A program made the position numbers and the translations under genes. Of a stretch of DNA of 31,568 nucleotides, positions 24,716 through 31,568 are shown piece by piece. Each line of letters starts with the position of its first letter. Within the stretch, counting starts at the first letter, position 1. This DNA comes from Campylobacterota bacterium (GTDB lineage: Bacteria > Campylobacterota > Campylobacteria > Campylobacterales > Sulfurimonadaceae): contig JAADDU010000095.1 in the NCBI GenBank assembly GCA_013153755.1, positions 1 to 31,568 of the forward strand, read 5' to 3'. A model generated the notes under the pieces. The model was given only the letters and a program-made list of their open reading frames with translations, had not been told where the DNA came from and searched no databases.

Positions 24716-25857
24716 TGCAAGAGTCTTTAAAAACAGTATATGTATATCTTGAGAATGGTACTTTTTTAGAAGCACAAAGTTTTGGTGCTGAGGGTACTAG
24801 TGTTGGAGAAATAGTATTTAACACATCATTAAGCGGGTATCAAGAGATTATGTCGGATCCATCTTATGCTGGTCAGTTTGTAACATTTACGATGCCAGAA
24901 ATAGGAAACGTAGGTGTGAATGATGATGATATGGAGAGTACAGGTGCACATGCAAAAGGTATGCTTGTTCGAAACTATCAACCACGTTACTCTAACTTTA
25001 GAGCAGAAGAGTCTCTCGATATATTTTTAAAGAAACACAATGTTATGGGAATCTGTGCTATAGATACAAGATACTTAACAAAAATGATACGTGATGAGGG
25101 AGCTATGATGATGATAGCTTCTACAGATATATCTGATAAAGATGAACTAAAAAAGATTCTTACTAATTCTCCTCGAATTGAGGACATAAACTACATCGAA
25201 GAGGTAAGTACAAAAGAGAGTTATACCCATAATAGTGCAACATATGAAGAGAAAAATGGTTTTTTCTACAAAGAATCTCCAACACCTGAAGCGAAGATAG
25301 CAGTTATCGACTTTGGTGTAAAAAGAAATATCTTAAATGAGATAGTTGCATCAAAAATAGCAGTAGAGGTTATGCCAAATGACTTTAAAGCTGAAGATAT
25401 TATAGAAAAATTCGAAGCAAAAGATATAGATGGTGTTTTCCTCTCAAATGGACCTGGCGATCCACTTGTACTTAAAAAAGAGCAAGAGCAGATTAAGAAG
25501 CTTATAGCTGCTAAAGTACCTATGTTTGGTATCTGTTTAGGGCATCAGCTTCTTTCTATCTCTCACGGTTATGATACTTTTAAACTTAAGTTTGGTCACC
25601 ATGGTGGAAATCATCCAGTAAAAAATGAAAAAACTGGACTTGTAGAGATTACAGCACAAAATCATAACTATAATGTTCCAGATAACATTACAGAGATAGC
25701 AAGTGTTACACATACTAACCTTTTTGATAACACTATTGAGGGACTGAAGTACAACGATAGCCCAATCTTTTCAGTGCAACATCATCCAGAGTCTTCTCCA
25801 GGACCTAAAGAGAGTCGCTATATATTTGGTGAATTTCTCTCTATGATTAAAAGATAG
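24715..25857 (+). CDS. carA: carbamoyl-phosphate synthase small subunit
   Basis: CarA is the glutaminase subunit that feeds ammonia to CarB for carbamoyl phosphate used in pyrimidine and arginine synthesis. The 380-residue product has the CarA-specific N domain (1-150; VFNTSLSGYQEIMSDPSYAGQ, GMLVRNY) and a class I amidotransferase domain with nucleophile Cys274 in GICLGHQL and the His357/Glu359 pair in HHPESSPGP. Normal length. The start overlaps the DUF507 stop. carB is not in the window. Confidence 0.97.
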   Translation: MQESLKTVYVYLENGTFLEAQSFGAEGTSVGEIVFNTSLSGYQEIMSDPSYAGQFVTFTMPEIGNVGVNDDDMESTGAHAKGMLVRNYQPRYSNFRAEESLDIFLKKHNVMGICAIDTRYLTKMIRDEGAMMMIASTDISDKDELKKILTNSPRIEDINYIEEVSTKESYTHNSATYEEKNGFFYKESPTPEAKIAVIDFGVKRNILNEIVASKIAVEVMPNDFKAEDIIEKFEAKDIDGVFLSNGPGDPLVLKKEQEQIKKLIAAKVPMFGICLGHQLLSISHGYDTFKLKFGHHGGNHPVKNEKTGLVEITAQNHNYNVPDNITEIASVTHTNLFDNTIEGLKYNDSPIFSVQHHPESSPGPKESRYIFGEFLSMIKR

Positions 25858-25868
25858 TAACCTATAAA

Positions 25869-25892
25869 TCTAAGTGTATCCCAGCACTTAGA
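25869..25892 (+). terminator. hairpin downstream of carA
   Basis: TCTAAGTG and CACTTAGA form a perfect 8-bp stem around TATCCCAG, 12 nt after the carA stop. An A-run rather than a U-run follows on the plus strand, so it is not a canonical intrinsic terminator; it may protect the 3' end or act with a factor. Confidence 0.4.
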
Positions 25893-26025
25893 TAAAAAAA
25901 ATCGACATTTCTTCTACAAAAATAAACATAAAAACTTAGATAAAATCATCAAAAGTGCAAAAGTAAACGATTAGATAATATATTGTTACAAAAGTATTAA
26001 ATTTAAGTAACTTTAAACATAGTTA

Positions 26026-26056
26026 TTGCTAATATGGCAGAGTTAATTAGTATAAT
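26026..26056 (+). promoter_or_regulatory. probable cco operon promoter
   Basis: TATAAT (26051-26056) with TTGCTA (26026-26031) as a poor -35 at 19 nt, 55 nt before ccoN. The 254-bp gap also holds an inverted GTTAC/GTAAC pair (25985-25989 and 26007-26011, 17 nt apart). No FNR box (TTGAT-N4-ATCAA) is visible. Which of these controls the oxidase is not decidable by eye. Confidence 0.45.
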
Positions 26057-26111
26057 AAATTTATCTAAAATTAATTATATGAAATTGCTTTGAATCTTAA
26101 GGAGGCTATAT

Positions 26112-27608
26112 ATGGAGAATCGTCCATTAGAGTACGACTACACAGTTGCTAAGTTGTTTATGCTTGCTACGATTGTATTAGGAATCGTAGGTATGACAAT
26201 TGGTGTATTTATCGCATTTGAACTTGCATTTCCAAGTTTAAATACTGTTTTCGGTGAAGGTCTCGCTGAATACACAAACTTTAGTCGTCTTCGTCCACTG
26301 CATACTGATGCAGTTGCATTTGGTTTTACTTTAAGTGGTATTTTTGCTACTTGGTATTATGTTGGTCAACGTGTACTTAAAGTTTCTATGGCAGAGTCTA
26401 AAGTACTTATGTTTATCGGGAAACTTCACTTCACACTTTACATCTTAGGTGTTGCAGCAGCTGTTGTATCACTATTTATGGGATATTCAAGCTCAAAAGA
26501 GTATGCTGAATTTGAATGGCCTATTGATATTGCTATTGTTATTGTATGGGTATTATGGGGACTAAGTATTTTTGGTCTTATCGGTATTCGTCGTGAGAAG
26601 AGTTTATATATCTCAGTTTGGTACTATATTGCTACTTTCTTAGGTGTGGCTATGCTTTACCTATTTAACAATATGGAAATCCCTACAATGTTAGCTTCTG
26701 CACCAGATGGTTCAGCTGTTGGTGGTAGTTGGATGCACTCAGTATCTATGTATGCAGGTACAAATGATGCACTAGTACAATGGTGGTATGGACATAATGC
26801 GGTTGCATTCGTATTTACGGTTCCTATTATTGCAATGATTTACTATTTCTTACCGAAAGAGTCTGGTCAAGCTATCTACTCATATAAATTATCATTACTT
26901 TCTTTCTGGGGATTAATGTTTGTTTACCTTTGGGCTGGTGGTCACCACTTACTTTTCTCAACTGTTCCTGACTGGATGCAAACTATGGGTTCTATATTCT
27001 CTATAGTTCTTATTCTTCCTTCATGGGGTTCAGCGATCAATATGCTTCTTACAATGAAAGGTGAGTGGCAACAAGTTGCATCATCTCCATTAATTAAGTT
27101 TATGGTTTTAGCTTCAACTTTCTACATGTTCTCAACACTAGAAGGTCCAATTCAAGCTATCAAATCAGTTAATGCTATTGCTCACTTTACAGACTGGATC
27201 GTTGGTCACGTTCATGATGGTACTCTTGGTTGGGTTGGATTCATGATTATTGGTGGTCTTTACCATATGGCTCCACGTGTATTTAAACGTGAGATCTACT
27301 CTAGAAAGTTAATGGCTTCTCAATTTTGGGTACAAACTTTAGGTGTTGTTCTTTACTTTACTTCAATGTGGATTTCAGGTATTACTCAAGGTATGATGTG
27401 GAGAGCACATGATGAGTTTGGTAACTTAGCATATTCATTTATTGATACTGTTAATGTTCTACACCCATACTATGCACTTCGTGGTACAGGTGGTTTATTT
27501 TACCTAGCTGGTTTCTTTATGTTCGCTTATAACATCTACAAAACTATGACTTCTGGTCGTAAAGTAGAAGAGTCTGAACTACAAAACGCATCGCCTATGG
27601 GCGCTTAA
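26112..27608 (+). CDS. ccoN: cbb3-type cytochrome c oxidase subunit I
   Basis: CcoN is the catalytic haem-copper subunit that reduces O2 to water at high affinity. The 498-residue protein has about 12 membrane helices and His ligands in the expected contexts: RPLHTDAVAFG (about 59-69), WWYGHNAVAFVFT (about 224-236), GGHHLLFSTVPDWMQT (about 276-291) and DWIVGHVHDGTLGW (about 361-374). It lacks the extra N-terminal helices of some proteobacterial CcoN. Strong TAAGGAGG ribosome binding site. First gene of ccoNOQP. Confidence 0.98.
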   Translation: MENRPLEYDYTVAKLFMLATIVLGIVGMTIGVFIAFELAFPSLNTVFGEGLAEYTNFSRLRPLHTDAVAFGFTLSGIFATWYYVGQRVLKVSMAESKVLMFIGKLHFTLYILGVAAAVVSLFMGYSSSKEYAEFEWPIDIAIVIVWVLWGLSIFGLIGIRREKSLYISVWYYIATFLGVAMLYLFNNMEIPTMLASAPDGSAVGGSWMHSVSMYAGTNDALVQWWYGHNAVAFVFTVPIIAMIYYFLPKESGQAIYSYKLSLLSFWGLMFVYLWAGGHHLLFSTVPDWMQTMGSIFSIVLILPSWGSAINMLLTMKGEWQQVASSPLIKFMVLASTFYMFSTLEGPIQAIKSVNAIAHFTDWIVGHVHDGTLGWVGFMIIGGLYHMAPRVFKREIYSRKLMASQFWVQTLGVVLYFTSMWISGITQGMMWRAHDEFGNLAYSFIDTVNVLHPYYALRGTGGLFYLAGFFMFAYNIYKTMTSGRKVEESELQNASPMGA

Positions 27609-27624
27609 TAGAAAGGAGATATAA

Positions 27625-28317
27625 ATGTTTCATTGGTTAGAAAAAAATCCATTCTTATTCTCGGTAGGTGTATTTGTAGTAATTGCCTTTGCAGGTTTAA
27701 TCGAGATTGTTCCAAACTTTGCGCAAGCATCTCGTCCAGTTATCGGTACTAAGCCGTATTCAACTCTTGAGTTAGCTGGTCGTCAAGTTTATATTAAAAA
27801 TAGTTGTAATGCTTGTCATTCACAACTTATTCGTCCATTTAAATCAGAAACTGACCGTTATGGTCACTACTCTTTAAGTGGTGAGTATGCTTATGATCGT
27901 CCATTCCTATGGGGTTCAAAACGTACAGGTCCAGATCTTCACCGTATTGGTAACTACCGTACAACAGACTGGCACGAAAATCATATGAAAGATCCTGTAT
28001 CTGTTGTTCCTGGTTCAATTATGCCAGCTTATAGATGGATGTTTACAAACAGTGCTGATATCAACACTGCATATGCTGAACAATTAACTGTTGCTCAATT
28101 CTTTGCAGTACCTTACAACAAAGCTGTTCCAACGAAAGATGGTTCAACTGTAACTGTAAAAATGGGTAACAATGTAACTGAAGCGAAAGCTTTAGCACTT
28201 GAAGAAGCAAAATTAATTGCTGCAGATATGAAAGATCAAGATGTAAAAGATAAAGTTGCTGCTGGAGATATTCCAGAGATCGTAGCTCTTATCGCTTACT
28301 TAAATTGTCTTAAATAG
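27625..28317 (+). CDS. ccoO: cbb3 oxidase subunit II (mono-haem cytochrome c)
   Basis: CcoO is a membrane-anchored c-type cytochrome that passes electrons to CcoN. 230 residues: one N-terminal anchor (about 10-30), the haem c motif CNACH (about 56-60; NSCNACHSQLIRPF) and the distal Met in GSIMPAYRWMF (about 131-141). Normal length. AAAGGAG 7 nt before the ATG, 16 nt after ccoN. Confidence 0.97.
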   Translation: MFHWLEKNPFLFSVGVFVVIAFAGLIEIVPNFAQASRPVIGTKPYSTLELAGRQVYIKNSCNACHSQLIRPFKSETDRYGHYSLSGEYAYDRPFLWGSKRTGPDLHRIGNYRTTDWHENHMKDPVSVVPGSIMPAYRWMFTNSADINTAYAEQLTVAQFFAVPYNKAVPTKDGSTVTVKMGNNVTEAKALALEEAKLIAADMKDQDVKDKVAAGDIPEIVALIAYLNCLK

Positions 28318-28331
28318 TTAAAGGATATATA

Positions 28332-28535
28332 GTGGAAATTGCACAATTACAAGCTTATGGTTATCTTGTACTTATTGGTGGTCTTGTTGTTGTATTGTAT
28401 GCGTATATTTACCATCTCTACAAGCAGAGAAAAGATGCTGATGGTCATGACTATGAAGAGTATAGCAATCTTGCACTAAACGATGATATAGCGGATACTC
28501 CGGTAAATGCTATATCTGACGATAAAGAAAAATAG
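28332..28535 (+). CDS. ccoQ: cbb3 oxidase subunit CcoQ
   Basis: A 67-aa single-helix protein (helix about 8-30, LVLIGGLVVVLYAYIYHLY) with a charged acidic C-terminal tail. Size, topology and place between ccoO and ccoP identify CcoQ, which stabilises the oxidase complex. The start is GTG with AAAGGATATATA upstream. The sequence is poorly conserved between groups, so context carries most of the weight. Confidence 0.85.
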   Translation: MEIAQLQAYGYLVLIGGLVVVLYAYIYHLYKQRKDADGHDYEEYSNLALNDDIADTPVNAISDDKEK

Positions 28536-28544
28536 GAGAGATAT

Positions 28545-29468
28545 ATGAATAAGCTTTATCTTTGGGGTATTATCATTACAGCTGCGATGCTTGGTGCTAC
28601 TTATGTTACCGTTGGGTATCAAAAGGGTGGTTTAAATGGTGATATTGTAAATATGCTTGCAATTGCTGGGGCAGTTGCACTAATTATTATTACGGTTTTT
28701 GTTGTTATTAAGTATGTACGTCAAATGCAAACTGATACAGCAACAGGTGAGTTGGCTGATGAGTCTTGGGATAACATCGGTGAGTATAAAAATCCAGTTC
28801 CAATGGGTTGGGCAATAATCTTTTTAGGTACAATGATTTGGGGAATGTGGTATTTCCTAGTAGGGTATCCTGTAAATGCATACTCTCAAATTGGTGAGTA
28901 TAATGAGGATGTTGCTGTACATGATAAAAAGTTTAATACTGAATATGCATCGATTACAGGTGATAGACTTGTAGAGATGGGTGAGTCAGTATTTTTAGCT
29001 GAGTGTCAAGTTTGTCATGGTATCAATGCTGATGGTATTGATGGAAAAGCTGCTAACTTAAATCAACGTCTTGAAGCGAATACTGTTAAGTATGTAGTAG
29101 AGCATGGTTCAAACAACCAACTACTAGGTATGGAAATGCCAATGCCTGATCGTAATGGTCTTTTCAATGCTAACACAGGTGCTTTAATTACTGATGAAGA
29201 GATTGATGCTGTTGCTTCTTATGTTGCAAATGGTATGAGTGGTAAAGGTTCTGAAGTATTTGCTGGTACTTGTGCATCATGTCATGGTGAAAAAGGTACT
29301 GGTATGGAGATGGTTGCTCCAAATATTGCTCAATTTACTCCGGCTCTTGTTACTAATGTTCTTAAACATGGTAAAAAAGCTGCTATTGGTAGAATGCCTG
29401 CGTTTGATAGACTTAACGCTAAGCAAAAAGAAGCTGTTGGTGCATACATCACTAGCTTAAGCAAATAA
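28545..29468 (+). CDS. ccoP: cbb3 oxidase subunit III (di-haem cytochrome c)
   Basis: CcoP receives electrons from soluble cytochrome c or the bc1 complex. 307 residues: two N-terminal membrane helices (about 5-22 and 36-58), a third hydrophobic segment (about 85-107, MGWAIIFLGTMIWGMWYFLV), then two cytochrome c domains with haem motifs CQVCH (about 154-158) and CASCH (about 243-247). Methionine ligands are likely in MEMPMPDRNGLF and IGRMPAF. The ATG follows AGGAGAGATAT, 9 nt after ccoQ. Confidence 0.96.
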   Translation: MNKLYLWGIIITAAMLGATYVTVGYQKGGLNGDIVNMLAIAGAVALIIITVFVVIKYVRQMQTDTATGELADESWDNIGEYKNPVPMGWAIIFLGTMIWGMWYFLVGYPVNAYSQIGEYNEDVAVHDKKFNTEYASITGDRLVEMGESVFLAECQVCHGINADGIDGKAANLNQRLEANTVKYVVEHGSNNQLLGMEMPMPDRNGLFNANTGALITDEEIDAVASYVANGMSGKGSEVFAGTCASCHGEKGTGMEMVAPNIAQFTPALVTNVLKHGKKAAIGRMPAFDRLNAKQKEAVGAYITSLSK

Positions 29469-29478
29469 GGGGTCATTT

Positions 29479-29688
29479 ATGAATGAAAATAGAAGTATAT
29501 TCGCTCTTGATGGTATGACTGGTGGTTTGATAGCAACTGGATTACTTTTAAGCATATTAGTTGGTTTAACTATTGGTGCATTAAATGTTCAAAGTGCAAA
29601 TGCATCAAACTACTATAAAATAGTAGATGAAAAATCTATCAAAATGTTTAGTGTTGATAACGCTAAACATGTTGTAGATGCGAAATAA
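29479..29688 (+). CDS. DUF4006 family protein
   Basis: A 69-residue single-helix membrane protein with the DUF4006 N terminus (MNENRSIFALDGMTGGLIAT) and helix at about 14-37. The family is found next to ccoP in Campylobacterota and is thought to be part of, or an assembly partner of, the cbb3 oxidase; function not established. AAGGGG ribosome binding site, 10 nt after ccoP. Confidence 0.85.
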   Translation: MNENRSIFALDGMTGGLIATGLLLSILVGLTIGALNVQSANASNYYKIVDEKSIKMFSVDNAKHVVDAK

Positions 29689-29699
29689 GGAGTATAGTT

Positions 29700-29789
29700 A
29701 TGGAAAAAATTCTAGCTTGGGGTTTAGTAATAATGGCTGCTTATACACTTTTTGCGGTTGTAACACCAAATCATCTTTTCGTTGGTTAG
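29700..29789 (+). CDS. 29-aa membrane peptide in the cco operon
   Basis: A 29-codon ORF with a strong TAAGGAG 8-9 nt upstream of its ATG, placed 11 nt after DUF4006 and 8 nt before the next gene. The peptide begins MEKILAWGLVIMAAYTLFAV, forms one membrane helix and ends TPNHLFVG. Size and topology recall oxidase microproteins such as CydX, CcoH-like or CcoM-like peptides. The tight operon packing and ribosome binding site make it a probable real gene. Homology is not established. Confidence 0.7.
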   Translation: MEKILAWGLVIMAAYTLFAVVTPNHLFVG

Positions 29790-29797
29790 GAAATTCT

Positions 29798-30490
29798 TTG
29801 AAATTTTTTAACAGAGGGCTTTTTGCCCTCACTCTCACAATCTTATTTCACACATCATTAGTAGCAGAATATTTATATAAAGATGAAGTAGTACATCGTC
29901 CAGAATTTCGACAAGAAGTTGAAACATTGGGAAGTGAACTGTATGAAAAAACTGGAATACGTCTTTTACTTGTAATGTTAAGAGAATTACCACATGATAA
30001 GAGTATGTATCAATATGAAAAAGAGTTTTTAACTCAATTCAATGATCCAACTATAGTTCTTACTTTTTCAGAAATGAATTCAGAAGTGGATCTCTTAGCA
30101 AATGATCCATCATTATATAAGTATTTTAACAAAAAACAAGTATTGAGCCCTGTTGCATCGCCTGTACAAGCATTTATAATGGCTTTAGTTTATGGAGATA
30201 GTTGGGAGCACTTTAATGATTTAAGAAAAGATTATGGTGGTACTATATTGCCTTTAATTGCGACTAAAGCAAAAGGTGAACAGATAGTTGGTAAATATGC
30301 TGGTAGTATGTTTAATGGCTATATCGATATAGCACATCAAATCTCTGTAAGCAAAGGTGTTGTTTTAGCAAGTGATCCTGGAGATGCTAATCAAGAAGCT
30401 CTTTTTTGGGTGAAGTTTGTATTTTATAGTTTCATTTTATATGCTATAATTATGTTAATTAGAAGATTATATAATAAAAAGAAGGCATAA
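29798..30490 (+). CDS. TPM-like membrane-anchored protein of the cco operon
   Basis: 230 residues with a signal/anchor (KFFNRGLFALTLTILFHTSL), a domain (about 30-125) resembling the TPM fold (EVETLGSELYEKTGIRLLLVMLREL, a middle beta strand PTIVLTFSEMNSEVDLLAN), and a C-terminal helix (about 203-222, FVFYSFILYAIIMLIRRLY) followed by a Lys tail. It is likely periplasmic and held in the inner membrane at both ends. The start is taken as TTG 29798 with TTAGGAAATTC upstream; the longer in-frame ATG at 29678 would overlap DUF4006 and the 29-aa gene and gives a Cys/Ser-rich, non-genuine N terminus. The role is probably oxidase assembly, by context only. Confidence 0.65.
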   Translation: MKFFNRGLFALTLTILFHTSLVAEYLYKDEVVHRPEFRQEVETLGSELYEKTGIRLLLVMLRELPHDKSMYQYEKEFLTQFNDPTIVLTFSEMNSEVDLLANDPSLYKYFNKKQVLSPVASPVQAFIMALVYGDSWEHFNDLRKDYGGTILPLIATKAKGEQIVGKYAGSMFNGYIDIAHQISVSKGVVLASDPGDANQEALFWVKFVFYSFILYAIIMLIRRLYNKKKA

Positions 30491-30491
30491 A

Positions 30492-31001
30492 ATGAATCTA
30501 AGTAATGGTAAAATCTGGCCTCTTGCTATTGGTTTATCTATAGCAGGTGTTTTTGCTATGGCAATAGGAACAATCATTGTTACTGGTAAGGCAGATATAC
30601 AAAAGAGTGATAGATATATGACATACTATCAAGATGCAGATGCAAAAGCTAATGATTATATCATAGAGAAAATAGCATTTAATAAAAAGTATGACATTGC
30701 TTATTTAACAAAAAAAGTTACTCAAGAGAACTCGACTATAAGTTTTAGTGTTAAAGATAAAACTGGAAAGAGTGTTGAAAATGCTAAAATTATTATATCT
30801 ACAAGTCGTCCTGAGACAGAGAAATTTACTAAAACTTATAAAGATCCTATATATTTAGATGGTGTTTATAGTTTTGCTAATGTTTCATTTCCTAAAGCAG
30901 GAATATGGAATATAATAACTAAATTTGAAGTTGATGGTATTAGTAGATTTTTAAATATAAAAGTAGATACAAGAAACGATAAAATAAAATACTTTGATTA
31001 G
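30492..31001 (+). CDS. FixH-like protein
   Basis: 169 residues: one N-terminal helix (about 8-30, WPLAIGLSIAGVFAMAIGTII) and a periplasmic beta-rich domain (about 60-165) of FixH type (SISFSVKDKTGKSVENAKIII-like strands, GVYSFANVSFPKAGIWNI). FixH/CcoG-linked proteins help deliver copper to or assemble cbb3 oxidases in other bacteria. It starts two bases after the TPM-like gene with AAGAAGG upstream, and its end overlaps the AddB-like start. Confidence 0.75.
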   Translation: MNLSNGKIWPLAIGLSIAGVFAMAIGTIIVTGKADIQKSDRYMTYYQDADAKANDYIIEKIAFNKKYDIAYLTKKVTQENSTISFSVKDKTGKSVENAKIIISTSRPETEKFTKTYKDPIYLDGVYSFANVSFPKAGIWNIITKFEVDGISRFLNIKVDTRNDKIKYFD

Positions 31002-31568
31002 TACAACAGTAGTTTTTCCCTCTGCTCGTGCGATTCGTCACGAGCAGTTAAATATAGAGAACCAATCCCTCCTTCTTCCAAAATATATCACCATAAATGA
31101 GTTTATAGCTAATCTTTGTATTGTTGAGAACTATAAAGCTATAGATGAAGATAGTCGAGTTTTACTTCTTCTTGAAGCATCAGATTTTAAAGAGTTCTCA
31201 AATCTTCAAATTGAGAGAAACTTCTTTACGTTTACAAAAAATAGCTCTTATATATTTAAATTTTATGAAGAGCTTAGTGCTGAATTATATGATATAAAAA
31301 ATTTAGATACTGCAGATATATATGCTGAGTATGAGGAGCATATAACTATACTACAAGAGTTATATAGAAGGTATGAAGCTATATGTAATGAGAGAGCTCT
31401 CCTAGATAAGATATTTCTACCAAAATTATATAGATTTAATACAGAGTATGTAAAAAGAAGTAAAAAGATTTTTCTACATATAAATGGACACTTTACTAAC
31501 TTTGAGTTTGAACTTTTAGAGAGATCAGCAGAGTACACAGAGGTAGAGATTTTCTTTAAACGTAAAGA
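30994..31568 (+). CDS. addB: AddB-like helicase/exonuclease subunit, N-terminal part
   Basis: The frame is open from TTG 30994 to the end of the window (191 codons, incomplete). It begins with TTVVFPSARAIRHEQ and continues as helical, charged sequence (LLLPKYITINEFIANL, SSYIFKFYEELSAELYDI, DIYAEYEEHITILQELY, KKIFLHINGHFTNFEFELLE). This pattern is typical of the AddB-type inactivated helicase N terminus in this phylum, where a RecB/AddB-like gene follows the cco cluster (Cj1481 position). AddAB repairs double-strand breaks. The TTG overlaps the FixH-like stop by 8 nt and has only an A-rich leader, so the exact start is uncertain. Confidence 0.72.
   Translation, partial: MISTTVVFPSARAIRHEQLNIENQSLLLPKYITINEFIANLCIVENYKAIDEDSRVLLLLEASDFKEFSNLQIERNFFTFTKNSSYIFKFYEELSAELYDIKNLDTADIYAEYEEHITILQELYRRYEAICNERALLDKIFLPKLYRFNTEYVKRSKKIFLHINGHFTNFEFELLERSAEYTEVEIFFKRK

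Noticed and set aside
25858..26111. Canonical FNR box controlling the cco operon
   Set aside because: No TTGAT-N4-ATCAA or close variant was found; only AT-rich partial palindromes are present.
29678..29797. 40-residue N-terminal extension of the TPM-like protein
   Set aside because: It overlaps DUF4006 and the 29-aa gene in another frame, is Cys/Ser-rich and out of character, and has a poorer ribosome binding site than TTG 29798.
31263..31538. 91-aa minus-strand ORF near the window end
   Set aside because: It is the antisense shadow of the open AddB-like frame on the plus strand, and is Ser/Tyr/Leu-rich as such shadows usually are.

Overview
This window looks like core chromosome from a member of Campylobacterota (formerly Epsilonproteobacteria), most likely a free-living, Sulfurimonas-like sulfur or hydrogen oxidiser. 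The evidence is an AT-rich genome with short intergenic gaps, gene families typical of the group (DUF507, DUF4006, a FliJ-like/MotE-like pair, a ThrRS without a TGS domain), and a ccoNOQP-DUF4006-FixH-AddB order that I recall from Campylobacter. No phage, transposon, integrase, CRISPR array or rRNA operon is visible. No gap without a gene reaches 300 bp.

Layout. 1-1050: a small hypothetical gene on the minus strand diverges from rpmI-rplT (L35, L20), which ends at a UUCG-loop terminator. 1063-4033 (minus): a tight operon kdsD-rluB-rarA, with kdsD apparently leaderless. 4154-4933: thiG. 4935-6544 (minus): a sodium:neurotransmitter-symporter-family transporter and a small partner. 6691-7237: five tRNAs (Pro, His, Arg, Arg, Leu). 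7321-9034: nhaA, and divergent from it a 90-aa protein that reads like a miniature LETM1 domain. 9085-9499 (minus): four tRNAs (Gly, Leu, Cys, Ser in transcription order). The two tRNA arrays converge on the nhaA pair and share a 16-nt promoter/discriminator block.

9660-14697: ilvD, mutY, thrS, infC, three of which begin with TTG. 14727-17648: an MFS transporter (minus), rdgB (plus), uppP (minus) and a 30-codon ORF behind uppP. 17785-21961: class V aminotransferase, hisZ-like gene, purA, FliJ-like and MotE-like flagellar genes, all closely packed. 22063-24093: a small stress block of Hsp20, YfdX and a Crp/Fnr-type regulator whose -10 box and start codon lie inside a perfect 10-bp inverted repeat. 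24164-25857: DUF507 and carA. 26112-31568: the cbb3 oxidase operon ccoNOQP, then DUF4006, a 29-aa membrane peptide, a TPM-like membrane protein, a FixH-like protein and the start of an AddB-like nuclease running off the window.

Functionally the region combines translation (L35, L20, IF3, ThrRS, nine tRNAs), cell-envelope synthesis (KdsD, UppP), genome upkeep (RarA, MutY, RdgB, AddB), biosynthesis (ThiG, IlvD, HisZ, PurA, CarA), ion homeostasis and microaerobic respiration. I see no clearly new multi-gene system. The observations most worth testing are the mini-LETM1/NhaA pair, the palindrome around the Crp-family start, the small-protein tail of the cco operon, the Hsp20-YfdX insertion and the shared tRNA promoters.
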